DNA of 34,080 nucleotides from a virus. The position numbers and the translations under genes were made by a program. The stretch spans positions 1-34,080 of IMG/VR virus record IMGVR_UViG_3300047462_000332, one strand, 5' to 3'. Shown piece after piece: positions 13,391-21,408 of the stretch (position 1 is its first letter; each line of letters begins with the position of its first letter). The notes under the pieces are model-generated. The model was not told where the DNA came from. It saw only the letters and a program-made list of their open reading frames with translations, and made no database searches.

Positions 13391-14173
13391 GTGTCTCGCA
13401 TGCCGGGTTTCGTCTGGCTGCGAGGGCCCTCAATGCACGCCGCGGCACCGCTTACCGCCTCATCACCTGCGCCCAGGCTCGAGCAACTCTCGTTCGCCGA
13501 CCTCTGGGCGCGGCAACGACGGCCCGCCAGGGCCAGGCGGAGACGGCCGAAGCGGGCGCGGCCGAAGCCAGACCTCCAGGATCAGCTCCTGCTGCGCCTG
13601 CCGCAGCAACCCTCCATGACGGCGCTCACCGAAATGGTCGAAGGCGTCCTCGTCCGCATCGCCAAGAACGGCTCGACGATGCCGAACAATCCCATGCTCG
13701 GGCAGCGCTGCGCCGGCCGCGGGCGATCGAGCATGGATCGCGCCATCCGCAGGCTGGCCAAGCTCGGCCGCGTGCGCGTCGAAATCCGCGGCTCGCTCCG
13801 GCGCCTCTGGGTGAAATCCTGCGACCGCTGGACCGATTGGGGCGAAGCCCGCAAGGGACATGCGCCCTTCACCGCCCGCGCGCGCGGCACACCGCCGCCC
13901 GAGCCGCCCCCGCCGTCGGCCGAGATCGTCAGGCTGCCGCGCCCGGTTATCGAGCAGCTGAAGGTGCGGCCCAGCGAATGCTGCCAGTGGCCATTATGGC
14001 CAGACGGCGCCCGGCCGGACGGGCGGTATTGCGAGCGCGCGATCTTCCGGAAGAGCTATTGCGCCGAGCATCACGGCCGCGCGTTCGGCGCCAATGATGC
14101 CGAGATCGTGGACCTGGCACCACGTCGCCGCGAACTGCGCGGTGGCGTCTTTTCGCGAGCCTGTCTGGCATAG
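13391..14173 (+). CDS. Winged-helix protein with GcrA-type C-terminal Cys/His motif
   Basis: The open frame starts at GTG 13391; in-frame ATGs at 13400 and 13433 are equally plausible and no strong ribosome site decides. Numbering is from 13391. A basic Arg-rich stretch (about 40-60) precedes a likely winged-helix domain (about 76-140: LTEMVEGVLVRIAKNGSTMP, SSMDRAIRRLAKLGRVRVEI). The C-terminus has CCQWPLWPDGARPDGRYC, then SYCAEHHGRAF (about 195-231). This resembles the C-terminal Cys/His motif of GcrA, the alphaproteobacterial regulator that works with RNA polymerase at methylated GANTC sites. The swap of the DNA-binding domain suggests a phage-adapted regulator; its target is unknown. Confidence 0.6.
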   Translation: MSRMPGFVWLRGPSMHAAAPLTASSPAPRLEQLSFADLWARQRRPARARRRRPKRARPKPDLQDQLLLRLPQQPSMTALTEMVEGVLVRIAKNGSTMPNNPMLGQRCAGRGRSSMDRAIRRLAKLGRVRVEIRGSLRRLWVKSCDRWTDWGEARKGHAPFTARARGTPPPEPPPPSAEIVRLPRPVIEQLKVRPSECCQWPLWPDGARPDGRYCERAIFRKSYCAEHHGRAFGANDAEIVDLAPRRRELRGGVFSRACLA

Positions 14174-14236
14174 GCGCGATTGCCTCGGGACCAGCACCGG
14201 ACATAAATTCGCAACTTGTTGCGAACGGTGCGGGGA
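14174..14236 (+). promoter_or_regulatory. GGGACCA leader with operator-like palindrome (before 14237)
   Basis: CGGGACCA lies at 14186-14193, followed by AGCACCGG. A perfect 8-bp inverted repeat, TTCGCAAC (14208-14215) and GTTGCGAA (14218-14225), with a 2-base centre ends eleven bases before ATG 14237. It covers an alternative TTG start at 14216, so a bound protein or an RNA hairpin here could block expression. Confidence 0.5.
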
Positions 14237-15433
14237 ATGAATATCGTCGATTGGGACGCGCTGTGGGCGAGGCTGTCGGAGGTCGAGGCGACCTTGGGCG
14301 CGATCGCTGAGCGGGTCGCACGCATGTCCGAAATCATCGAGCTCCAGGCCGTCAGGATGGGGGCGGCGCCAACGATGCATAAAGAGCCGCTTTCCATGCA
14401 TGAAGAACCGCGTTCCGTGCATGAAGAGCCGCCTCCGATGCACGAGCCGGCGCCCGCGATGCATCAAGATCTGCCTTCGATGCATGAAGAGCCGCCTTCG
14501 ATGCATCAGGACGCGGATCTTGTGCGTCAACAGGAGGAGGCGATCCGTCAACTGGAAGAGCTCGCCCGTCAACCGCAGGCGCCGCTTGATCAACTAGAGT
14601 CGCCACTCGATCAACCCACACACCCGATCGACGAACCGTTACAGGTTACCAACTGTCAGCCAGGTTTGTCACTGGACACGACCGACGACGGGCCGCTCTT
14701 CCGATTCGTCGCCCGCGACAGATCCCGGCGCGTCAAGATGATCCCGGCCGCCCTCGATCCCGACACCGAGACGAAGATCGCCAAGCTGACCTTCAAGGGC
14801 AATTTCTGGGGCAAGAACGAGCTTCGCTTCCTGGTCCATTCCTTTCGGTATGGCATGACCCAGGCGGAGATCGGCCAGTGGCTCGGCCTCAACAAGAACA
14901 TGGTCGTGGGCGTCTATCAGCGCTTGAAGGAGGTCGAGGTCGACCTGGCGCGGCTCGTCGACAGCGTCGACGGCGTGAAAATCCGCCCTGGCCCGAGGCC
15001 GAAGGGTGCGGCAAAGGATGCGCCCCCGCCCAAAAAGCACGAAAGCAAGGCCGCGCCGAAGCCCCGCGCGAAGCGCCAGGCCGCAGCGAAGACGCCCGCG
15101 AAAGCCCCCACGCCGGTCGCACCGCCGGCTGCGCCACCAAAGCCTAAACCCGAACCCCTGATCTCACCGGAGCGTGCCATCGAAAATCACGCCATGGCGG
15201 CCACGGCGCCGCCCGCAACCCCCGAAGCGGAGATCGTCTTCTTCGCCGAGGTCGTAAATCCGGCGCTCGCCATCGCCGCCGGCCGCCCGCGCAACCGCTG
15301 CGAATATCCGCTGTGGAGCGACAAGCAGCGGCCGGATTTCCGGTTCTGCAACGCGCCGCGCGCGCAAGGGTCCTACTGCGCGCTGCACGCCAGGCGCTGC
15401 TACGACCCTGTGCGGACGCGCGCCGCGGCGTAG
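14237..15433 (+). CDS. GcrA-like protein with heptad repeats and HTH
   Basis: ATG 14237 is preferred over the in-frame TTG at 14216, which lies inside a palindrome. Residues 1-45 form a helix (WARLSEVEATLGAIAERVAR). Residues 47-137 are thirteen consecutive 7-residue units (for example MHEEPPS, VHEEPPP, IRQLEEL, LDQLESP) with a hydrophobic first position. About 187-231 is a helix-turn-helix-like domain (ELRFLVHSFRYGMTQAEIGQ, then WLGLNKNMVVGVYQRLKEV). A Lys/Ala/Pro-rich linker follows. About 353-390 is the GcrA-type motif CEYPLWSDKQRPDFRFC, then SYCALHARRC. It is a paralogue in architecture of the preceding gene and likely binds DNA or RNA polymerase, by inference. Confidence 0.6.
   Translation: MNIVDWDALWARLSEVEATLGAIAERVARMSEIIELQAVRMGAAPTMHKEPLSMHEEPRSVHEEPPPMHEPAPAMHQDLPSMHEEPPSMHQDADLVRQQEEAIRQLEELARQPQAPLDQLESPLDQPTHPIDEPLQVTNCQPGLSLDTTDDGPLFRFVARDRSRRVKMIPAALDPDTETKIAKLTFKGNFWGKNELRFLVHSFRYGMTQAEIGQWLGLNKNMVVGVYQRLKEVEVDLARLVDSVDGVKIRPGPRPKGAAKDAPPPKKHESKAAPKPRAKRQAAAKTPAKAPTPVAPPAAPPKPKPEPLISPERAIENHAMAATAPPATPEAEIVFFAEVVNPALAIAAGRPRNRCEYPLWSDKQRPDFRFCNAPRAQGSYCALHARRCYDPVRTRAAA
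14375..14647 (+). repeat. 21-nt (7-residue) tandem repeat, 13 units
   Basis: The coding sequence shows thirteen in-frame 21-base units. The first seven are related in DNA as well (ATGCATGAAGAGCCGCC-type); the last six have diverged but keep the 7-residue period and hydrophobic first residue (M,M,V,M,M,M,M,V,I,A,L,L,I). Confidence 0.75.
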
Positions 15434-15482
15434 CAGGGGACCAGTTCCCCTTACGCCTGGGCGCCCTGCAGAGTTGTAACGG
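15434..15482 (+). promoter_or_regulatory. GGGGACCA leader with short hairpin (before portal)
   Basis: GGGGACCA at 15436-15443 begins three bases after the preceding stop and is part of the inverted repeat AGGGGA-CCAGT-TCCCCT (15435-15451). The portal ATG is 47 bases downstream of the motif start. No clear Shine-Dalgarno is seen. Confidence 0.5.
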
Positions 15483-17465
15483 ATGGCGAAGAAAGGCCCT
15501 GGCTGGACCGATGACACGCCGCCCCCGGCCGCCCGCCCGGGACACGTGAAATCCATCCCAGCTCCCGACGACGATCCGCGCGCCACCGGCGCCTATGGCG
15601 ACTCGGTGGCGCGCGCGCTGCCCAAGCTGCTGGTCGACAGCGTCACCCGCGGCGCCTCCAACCTGGCGCGCCGCGCCGTCGGCGCCGAACTGCCCTACGA
15701 CACCGGCACGCTGCCCGCCTTCGACAATTACGTCGACAAGCCGCGCATCGAGCCGCGCCTGTTCACCGACAACGGCAAGCCGCTGCCGCCGGCGCCGATC
15801 GCGCCGCCGCCGGCGCCCGACCAGGATCCGTATTTCGGGCCGGCGGTGCCGATCCGGCCGCAAGCGAACCCCGAGGACGTCGCCGGCCGCGAGTTCGACT
15901 ACCCGCAGTCGATCAACCTCAACATCACGCCGCGCCAGTACGAGACGATCTCGTTCCTGCAGCTGCGCGCGCTCGCAGACAATTACGATCTGCTGCGCAT
16001 CCTGATCGAGCGCCGCAAGGATCAGATGCAGACGGTGACCGGATCGTTCCTGCCGATCCAGGCCGCCGGCGAGCAGACCCGCAAGCCGGCCGATGACCGC
16101 TGCCAGCGCCTGCAGGAAATGTTCCTCTATCCCGATCGGCGACTGCCCTTCTCGCTGTGGCAGCGCAAGCTGATGGAGGAGATGTTCGTCATCGATGCGC
16201 CGACGCTCTATGTCAGGCGCAACTACAACAACGAGCCGGTGAGCTTTGAAATCATGGACGGTTCCATGATCATCCCCCGGCTCTACACCGACGGTCGTCC
16301 GCCCGAGCCGCCGCGCATCGCCTACACCCAGATCCTGAAGGGCACGCCGGCGATCCACTACCGCGCCGACGAGCTCGTGTACTGGCCGCGCAACCCGCGC
16401 GCCGGCCGCCTCTACGGCAAATCGCCGGTGGAGCAGATCCTGACCACGGTGCTGATCGGCCTGCGGCGCGAGACCCACAAGCTCGGCTTCTACACCGACG
16501 GCAACATGCCCGACGCGCTGATGCCGGCGCCGGACGATTGGACCGCCGAGGACATAAGGCGCTTCCAGGCCGCGTTCGACGCCCGCATGCGCGACCCGCG
16601 CAAGCGCTTCAACAAGATCACGTTCGTGCCAGGCGGCGGCAAGCCGCCGGTCTTCACCCGATCGGAAGCCGTGCTGTTCGGCCCGTTCGACGAATGGCTG
16701 GCGCGGGTCTGCACCTACGCGCTGAGCGAGCCGAACACCGCGTTCGTGCAGCAGAACAATCGTGCGGTCGCCGAGACGGCGAACGAGGCGGCGCTGGCCG
16801 GCGGCCAGAACTCCCTGATGATCTGGTGGAAATCGCTGCTCGATCACATCGTGCAGAAGATCTGCGGCTATCCTGATCTCGAATATGTCTACGACGACAA
16901 GAGCGATATCGACCCGGCCGAGCTGATCGAGCAGCAGCTGCCGGCGATGGCTGAAGGCCTCGTTTCCGGCGACGAGCTCCGCGGCAAGATGGGCCTCGAG
17001 CCGGTCGGCCTGCGGCACATGGTCAAAGGCGTCGGCCCGCTCGGCTTCATGTTCGTCGATGACATGATCAAAGCCTCGCAGATGGGCCTCACCCTGCCGC
17101 AGACGGCGCCGCCGGGCGGCGATCCCGGCATGGGGGCGCCTGGCGCGCCACCTGGTGCACCGCCCATGCTCACCGGGCCCGGCGGCGGACCGCCGCCGAT
17201 CAACGGCGACGCCCTGACGATGCTGCAGGGCGTGCCGCCGGATCTGCTGGCGGCGGTCGGCCTGGGCCCCGAGGGGTCCGCCGGCCGCTCGGTCAACGTC
17301 ACCCAGCAGGAAGCGCTCGATGCCGATCCGCTCGGCCATGCGGTGGCGCACCCGCAGGTGCTGGCGACGCTGCGCGCGGCTGAGCGGCTGCACAAGCGCG
17401 CGCCCGTCAAGCCGACGCGGCGCGCCGTCCGGCGGATCACCCCTCGACAGGAGGCAAGACCGTGA
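15483..17465 (+). CDS. Phage portal protein
   Basis: A 660-residue protein forming the dodecameric DNA-entry ring at one capsid vertex, on which the terminase docks. Typical phrases: YDLLRILIERRKDQMQTVTG (about 171-190), LYVRRNYNNEPVSFEIMDGS (about 242-261), DELVYWPRNPRAGRLYGKSP, LSEPNTAFVQQNNRAVAETA and LMIWWKSLLDHIVQKICGYP. These follow the HK97/SPP1-type portal order of clip, stem and wing. The first 130 residues are Pro/Ala-rich. The C-terminus (about 545-590) is Gly/Pro low complexity followed by a basic tail. The stop overlaps the next GTG. It is longer than the usual 450-550, owing to the flexible ends. Confidence 0.88.
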   Translation: MAKKGPGWTDDTPPPAARPGHVKSIPAPDDDPRATGAYGDSVARALPKLLVDSVTRGASNLARRAVGAELPYDTGTLPAFDNYVDKPRIEPRLFTDNGKPLPPAPIAPPPAPDQDPYFGPAVPIRPQANPEDVAGREFDYPQSINLNITPRQYETISFLQLRALADNYDLLRILIERRKDQMQTVTGSFLPIQAAGEQTRKPADDRCQRLQEMFLYPDRRLPFSLWQRKLMEEMFVIDAPTLYVRRNYNNEPVSFEIMDGSMIIPRLYTDGRPPEPPRIAYTQILKGTPAIHYRADELVYWPRNPRAGRLYGKSPVEQILTTVLIGLRRETHKLGFYTDGNMPDALMPAPDDWTAEDIRRFQAAFDARMRDPRKRFNKITFVPGGGKPPVFTRSEAVLFGPFDEWLARVCTYALSEPNTAFVQQNNRAVAETANEAALAGGQNSLMIWWKSLLDHIVQKICGYPDLEYVYDDKSDIDPAELIEQQLPAMAEGLVSGDELRGKMGLEPVGLRHMVKGVGPLGFMFVDDMIKASQMGLTLPQTAPPGGDPGMGAPGAPPGAPPMLTGPGGGPPPINGDALTMLQGVPPDLLAAVGLGPEGSAGRSVNVTQQEALDADPLGHAVAHPQVLATLRAAERLHKRAPVKPTRRAVRRITPRQEARP

Positions 17466-17908
17466 GGATTTCCACCATGCAGACCGACCCGGCCTATGTG
17501 CCGGGCGCCATTCCGCCGGGCGAACTACAGATCTTCTTCGAGAACCGGCAGGTGGACGGGACACGCTCGCATGTCGTGACCGCGGATGAGGAGAAGGGCT
17601 TCCTCATCATGTTCGACCCTCATGTGCGGCGCCTGACGATGCTTGCGGGCGAGGTGCGCATCGAGATGACGCAGCGGCTGCTGGCGGTGGTGCCCAAGGT
17701 GCTGACGGTGCCGCCTGTGCGTGTGACCCCGGCTGATGGCTTGCTGCCTCCGGGTGTCATCTATTTCGTTGGTCAAGACGACCCGGTCACCTGGGTCGAA
17801 CGGCTGGATGATGCTTCGGGCGAACGGACTGGGCGTTTCGAGACGGTGCTGCGGCAATACACGCAGCGACTTCCGATCGTCGCAGAACACGCGACCAGGA
17901 CGCTGTGA
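17462..17908 (+). CDS. Hypothetical head-module protein, 148 aa
   Basis: GTG 17462 overlaps the portal stop (GTGA) and follows AGGAGG-like bases; an ATG at 17477 is an alternative. Beta-rich phrases include GELQIFFENRQVDGTRSHVV, GFLIMFDPHVRRLTMLAGEV and GVIYFVGQDDPVTWVERLDD. No motif is known to me. Position between portal and minor head genes suggests a small structural or assembly protein. The stop overlaps the next start (GTGATG). Confidence 0.6.
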   Translation: MRISTMQTDPAYVPGAIPPGELQIFFENRQVDGTRSHVVTADEEKGFLIMFDPHVRRLTMLAGEVRIEMTQRLLAVVPKVLTVPPVRVTPADGLLPPGVIYFVGQDDPVTWVERLDDASGERTGRFETVLRQYTQRLPIVAEHATRTL

Positions 17909-18633
17909 TGGAGAAATTCGCCCCCGACAAGCACCCGCGCGACAAGGACGGCAAGTTCACCGACGAAGGCCGCGCGCCGTCGCTGAGCGCCAAGCCGGCG
18001 ACATCCACCGGCCCGCAGCGGCGCTCGCTGGAAAGCTCGACGCGCGTCTGGAAGATCGGCGCCAGGACGAAGGAACTGCCGATCGAATACACCGGCTCGC
18101 GGACCAAGGAGCACCAGGTCGGCACCTTCCTCGAGCACAGTTTTACCGCGCAGATCCCGAAGAACGTCGATCCGAAGGACTGGCATCGCCTGGTGCGCAG
18201 CCTCTACGACGTCGCCAACGAGCAGCGCACCGGCGTCATCGATCGGGGTATCGCGAACGGTTACGTGCCGAAGGGCACGCCGCGCAGCACCGTGGTGAAG
18301 GCCTATGTGCACGCGACCAAGCTGGCCGTCGCCCAGTTCCAGGTCGCGAAATACCATTTCAAGATGGACGATCATCTGAAGGCCGAGATGACGCCGATGA
18401 TCCCCTTCATCCGGTATGCGCGTCGCCGCCTGCAGTCGATCATGCTCGGCAAGGAAAAGGGCCAGTGGCGCCCCTATCGCGCGGCGTTCGGTGTGCCGTT
18501 CAAGGATCTCCGCCGCGACAAGACCACCGGTGAAATCCGCCTGCGCGTGCCGAACAACGACCGGCTCGTGAAGATCGTCCCGGCGCATCCGCCGAGCTGG
18601 GCGCTGCATGCCGCATCAGCTTTCCGAGGCTGA
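17905..18633 (+). CDS. Hypothetical structural protein with KHPRDKDGKF segment, 242 aa
   Basis: Either GTG 17905 or ATG 17908 may start it, both overlapping the previous stop. The N-terminus FAPDKHPRDKDGKFTDEG resembles segments found in two downstream structural proteins of this window and in many phage capsid-associated proteins. The middle looks helical (VVKAYVHATKLAVAQFQVAK, RYARRRLQSIMLGKEKG). The C-terminus is basic. It overlaps the minor head gene by 26 bases. Probably a head-associated protein; the specific role is unknown. Confidence 0.6.
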   Translation: MMEKFAPDKHPRDKDGKFTDEGRAPSLSAKPATSTGPQRRSLESSTRVWKIGARTKELPIEYTGSRTKEHQVGTFLEHSFTAQIPKNVDPKDWHRLVRSLYDVANEQRTGVIDRGIANGYVPKGTPRSTVVKAYVHATKLAVAQFQVAKYHFKMDDHLKAEMTPMIPFIRYARRRLQSIMLGKEKGQWRPYRAAFGVPFKDLRRDKTTGEIRLRVPNNDRLVKIVPAHPPSWALHAASAFRG

Positions 18634-20734
18634 GCTCCGGCAACGCCGCGACGCCGCGCGCGCCAGGTGGGCGGCCGTCGCCGGCGCCGCGCTCGGCGGC
18701 GGCCTCGGGACGCGCGCGGCCATCTCGCAACTTGCTGCGAAACGCTGGGCCGAACTGCGCGCGCTGCACCAGGGCACCGTCGCGCCGGCGGAGCAGGCGC
18801 ACGAGCAGAAGATGGCGCGGTTGGGGCGCAACGAACGGTATTGGCGCGAGCATGTCCGCACGCACTGGCCGATCCCGGCGGCGCGCGCCTACTGGCAGCA
18901 ACAAAAGCGGAACGCTGAGGGCTTTTTCCGGACAGCAGCGGACATTTGGGCAAGGCTGGCGAACGAACCGGAAACCTCCGACGAGGAATGGAACCGGTTT
19001 GCCGTGGCGAACGAACATCACACGGCGATGCTGCACGAGGCCAACGAGCAGCTAGGGTGGATGCAGGACGCCAAGCCGCCGGGCAAGAGCCGATCGCGCG
19101 CCAGGACCGGCCGCACCTACACGCTGTCGGCGCACACGCGCATGAAGAAGGTGCCGGTCAAGCACGACCCGGACTCGCCGGAGGGCAAATTCGTCCGCGA
19201 GCTCGGCGAATGGCAGGCGCGCGAGAGCGAGGTGAAACGCCTCTACGGCGAGTATGAGAAGGCCGGCGGCCCGAAGGCGCCGCCGGAGTATTACGCGCGC
19301 TACGCCGAAGCGCTGAAAGGCCTCGGCCACAAGCCGCTGCAGCCGCCGGGGCTGAAGATCAAGACGACAGAGACCAAGCTGGTCGAGGTCCGGCCTGATC
19401 CGGCCAAAGTGCACAAGACAAGGGCGCACAAGCTGAAGCGCGCGCCCGGCGAGGAAGGCACGCACAGCCGCGCCGAGATCGCCCAGCTCCGCAGCGATCT
19501 CCTCTCCGAAATCAGCAACCACGCCTCGGACCGCAAGCTGGACGAGCTCAACCGGCATGTCCGCGTGCTGCGCGACGCGCGTGCACGGTTCCGCGCCGCC
19601 GCCGCGCCGATCCTGCGCTGGCTGCCGCGCACCCGCGTGAAGATCGGCGGGACTTTCGCGGGGGCGGCGGGCGGCGCGCTGCTGGCGCTGGCGGCCGCGC
19701 ACGCGATCGACCGCATCAACCGTCGCCACCTGGCCAAGGCCGACGACGATCCGGACAAGGATGCGAGCGACCAGCTGAACGACCTCGCCGGCGACGCCGA
19801 GAAGAAGGTCGCCGAAAATCTCGGCCGCACGTTTGTCTCATGGAAGGACAAGCCGCTCAGCGAACTCGCGGCCGCGGTGCCGGCGGGCCTGAACGAAGCG
19901 ACTGCGCCGCTGGCTGATGTGATGCGCGGCGCATCGCAGGTGCCGGTGCAGGGCCTGACCGAGGAGGGCGTGGGCGAGCCGCGGGTGATCGCGTTCTCGA
20001 TGGAGCACCGCTCGCCGCTGCCCGAAGACTACGTCAGCCAGTATCGGCAGAACCGCATCGTCGAGCTGACCACCGAGCAGCTCTCCGCCATCCACGACAT
20101 CCTGGTGCGCGGCACCCAGGAAGGGACGTCGCCAGACGAGATCGCCCGCGCGGTCCGCCGCAACATCGGCCTGACCTCCACGCAGATGAGCCACGTCGAG
20201 AACTATCGCCGCGAGCTGCTGGACAATGATTACGGCGCGCTGGAGCGCGGCCTGCGCGACAAGCGGTTTGATGGCCTCGTGCAACGGACGTTCGACCAGA
20301 ACGGCAAGCTGTCGATCGACCAGGTCGACCGCCTGGTCGACGCCTATCACCGGAAGTATCTCGCCTATCGCGCCATGACGATCGCGCGCACCGAGGGCGT
20401 CGGGTTCGCCAACAATGGGCACATCCTGGCGGTGCGGGCGATGCTGCTGCAGAACCCTGGTTTCACGGTCATCAAGACCTGGAACGCCAAGCGCGATCAG
20501 CACACGCGGCCGGATCATTATGCAATGCATAATACCCAGGTGATCGGCCTGGAGACGCAGTTCGAAGCGCCGTCGGGCGACCAGATCAGATGGCCGCACG
20601 ACCAGACGGCCAAGGCCCGCCAAGTGTGCAACTGCCGGTGCACAATTAGCTGTCGCCTGGTTCCACGCGCGCTCGCGGCCGCGCTCGGCACCGCCTCCGT
20701 TCAGCCGTTCAAGGAGACACAGAATGCGGCCTAG
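18608..20734 (+). CDS. Minor head protein with Mu F-type C-terminal domain, 708 aa
   Basis: Residues about 590-685 carry the Mu F / SPP1 gp7 signature: IARTEGVGFANNGHILAVRA, KTWNAKRDQHTRPDHYAMHN, then QIRWPHDQ and ARQVCNCRCTI. Such proteins sit inside the head near the portal and can be ejected. The first 590 residues are an unusual extension: a helical Arg/Ala-rich region, a charged middle, and a hydrophobic Gly/Ala segment near 345-365 (GGTFAGAAGGALLALAAAHA) that could enter a membrane. A repeated FVRELGEWQARE-type helix suggests coiled coils. The 5' end overlaps the previous gene, and a good AAGGAG for the next gene lies in its 3' end. Confidence 0.8.
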   Translation: MPHQLSEAELRQRRDAARARWAAVAGAALGGGLGTRAAISQLAAKRWAELRALHQGTVAPAEQAHEQKMARLGRNERYWREHVRTHWPIPAARAYWQQQKRNAEGFFRTAADIWARLANEPETSDEEWNRFAVANEHHTAMLHEANEQLGWMQDAKPPGKSRSRARTGRTYTLSAHTRMKKVPVKHDPDSPEGKFVRELGEWQARESEVKRLYGEYEKAGGPKAPPEYYARYAEALKGLGHKPLQPPGLKIKTTETKLVEVRPDPAKVHKTRAHKLKRAPGEEGTHSRAEIAQLRSDLLSEISNHASDRKLDELNRHVRVLRDARARFRAAAAPILRWLPRTRVKIGGTFAGAAGGALLALAAAHAIDRINRRHLAKADDDPDKDASDQLNDLAGDAEKKVAENLGRTFVSWKDKPLSELAAAVPAGLNEATAPLADVMRGASQVPVQGLTEEGVGEPRVIAFSMEHRSPLPEDYVSQYRQNRIVELTTEQLSAIHDILVRGTQEGTSPDEIARAVRRNIGLTSTQMSHVENYRRELLDNDYGALERGLRDKRFDGLVQRTFDQNGKLSIDQVDRLVDAYHRKYLAYRAMTIARTEGVGFANNGHILAVRAMLLQNPGFTVIKTWNAKRDQHTRPDHYAMHNTQVIGLETQFEAPSGDQIRWPHDQTAKARQVCNCRCTISCRLVPRALAAALGTASVQPFKETQNAA

Positions 20735-20966
20735 GATCGTGCGCGCGTACGGCGTGCTGGCAAAGGACTCAGGGCCGGTGGATCCAGGCGCGTGGGCCAA
20801 CCAGAGCGCGGGCCTGGGGGCGGTGCAGCCGCGGCCGAGCGACATCAAGAACCCGGGTCCCACGGGGACCTACGCGCCGCATTTCTGGGCTGACGACAAT
20901 CCCGGGAACATGGCGGCGATCGCCGCGTCGAAAGGCATCATGCCGTCGATCCCGCCCGGGCCGTAG
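20724..20966 (+). CDS. Hypothetical small protein, 80 aa
   Basis: ATG 20724 has AAGGAG nine bases upstream, inside the minor head gene, which it overlaps by 11 bases. The protein is Gly/Pro/Asn-rich with few hydrophobic stretches (NPGPTGTYAPHFWADDNPGN), suggesting a flexible peptide. No motif is recognised. The strong ribosome site and coupling favour real translation. Confidence 0.5.
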   Translation: MRPRIVRAYGVLAKDSGPVDPGAWANQSAGLGAVQPRPSDIKNPGPTGTYAPHFWADDNPGNMAAIAASKGIMPSIPPGP

Positions 20967-20981
20967 GGAGATGGCGGCGCG

Positions 20982-21251
20982 ATGGCATTCCGCGAAGTCT
21001 GGACGGATGAGAAGGTCGAGCAGTTGCGCACCCTGTGGGCGACACCGCTCAAGGTGCATGAGATCGCCAAGCGCATGCGCATGTCGCTGAATTCTGTGAC
21101 CGGCAAGGCGGATCGGCTGGACCTGCCACCGAGGCGCAAGACGAAGTCTGTCCCGCAAAAGCCCAAGCCTGGGGCGGCGCGCGCGCCTGCCTCCACGCTG
21201 CCGCCGCTGCCCTCGCTGAAAACACCCATTTCCCGACCGCCGACCGGCTGA
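20982..21251 (+). CDS. GcrA N-terminal-domain-like DNA-binding protein, 89 aa
   Basis: ATG 20982, with GGAG about eleven bases upstream. Residues 7-50 (VWTDEKVEQLRTLWATPLKV, HEIAKRMRMSLNSVTGKADR, LDLPPR) match the N-terminal helix-turn-helix layout of GcrA (W-T-x-E-x-V-x-x-L-x-x-L-W, then I-A-x-x-L, then N-x-V-x-G-K-x-x-R-L-x-L). The C-terminal Cys/His motif of GcrA is absent; instead there is a basic, Pro-rich tail. It could occupy GcrA sites without recruiting RNA polymerase. The IS1595 element is inserted 49 bases after its stop. Confidence 0.65.
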   Translation: MAFREVWTDEKVEQLRTLWATPLKVHEIAKRMRMSLNSVTGKADRLDLPPRRKTKSVPQKPKPGAARAPASTLPPLPSLKTPISRPPTG

Positions 21252-21284
21252 GAATCTCCTCTTTCTCCGCACTCTCCGCAAATT

Positions 21285-21296
21285 CCCCCCCCCCCC
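21285..21296 (+). repeat. C12 homopolymer tract
   Basis: Twelve C in a row end just before GTTG and overlap the left target-site duplicate of the IS. Such tracts are prone to slippage and to sequencing length errors. Confidence 0.8.
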
Positions 21297-21300
21297 GTTG
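21293..21300 (+). repeat. Target-site duplication, left copy (CCCCGTTG)
   Basis: Eight bases directly left of the IS end, identical to 22863-22870. Confidence 0.8.
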
Positions 21301-21330
21301 CGGAATTATACGTTTAGGGGGTTGAAGCGC
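21301..21330 (+). repeat. IS1595 left terminal inverted repeat
   Basis: Starts CGGAATTATACG and includes TTAGGGGGTTGA, paired with the right end at 22833-22862. Confidence 0.75.
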
Positions 21331-21408
21331 TCTCCCCCATGTGCGACTGTCAATCGTCGCCAAACGGTGACACGGGCGCCTCGCCGAGACGGGGGCGGAG
21401 ATACGCAG

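Noticed and set aside
14375-14647. 21-nt repeats as a CRISPR or iteron array
   Set aside because: The units keep the reading frame and a protein heptad pattern, without spacers, so they are coding repeats.
15144-17564. 806-codon minus-strand open frame opposite the portal gene
   Set aside because: The composition (Arg, His, Gly, Asp, Val) is typical of the antisense of a GC-rich gene. The plus strand encodes a clear portal protein with a coupled start.
18725-18741. Near copy of the 14208 palindrome as a second operator
   Set aside because: It lies within the coding region of the minor head gene, is imperfect, and no start or leader is near. Chance similarity is likely.
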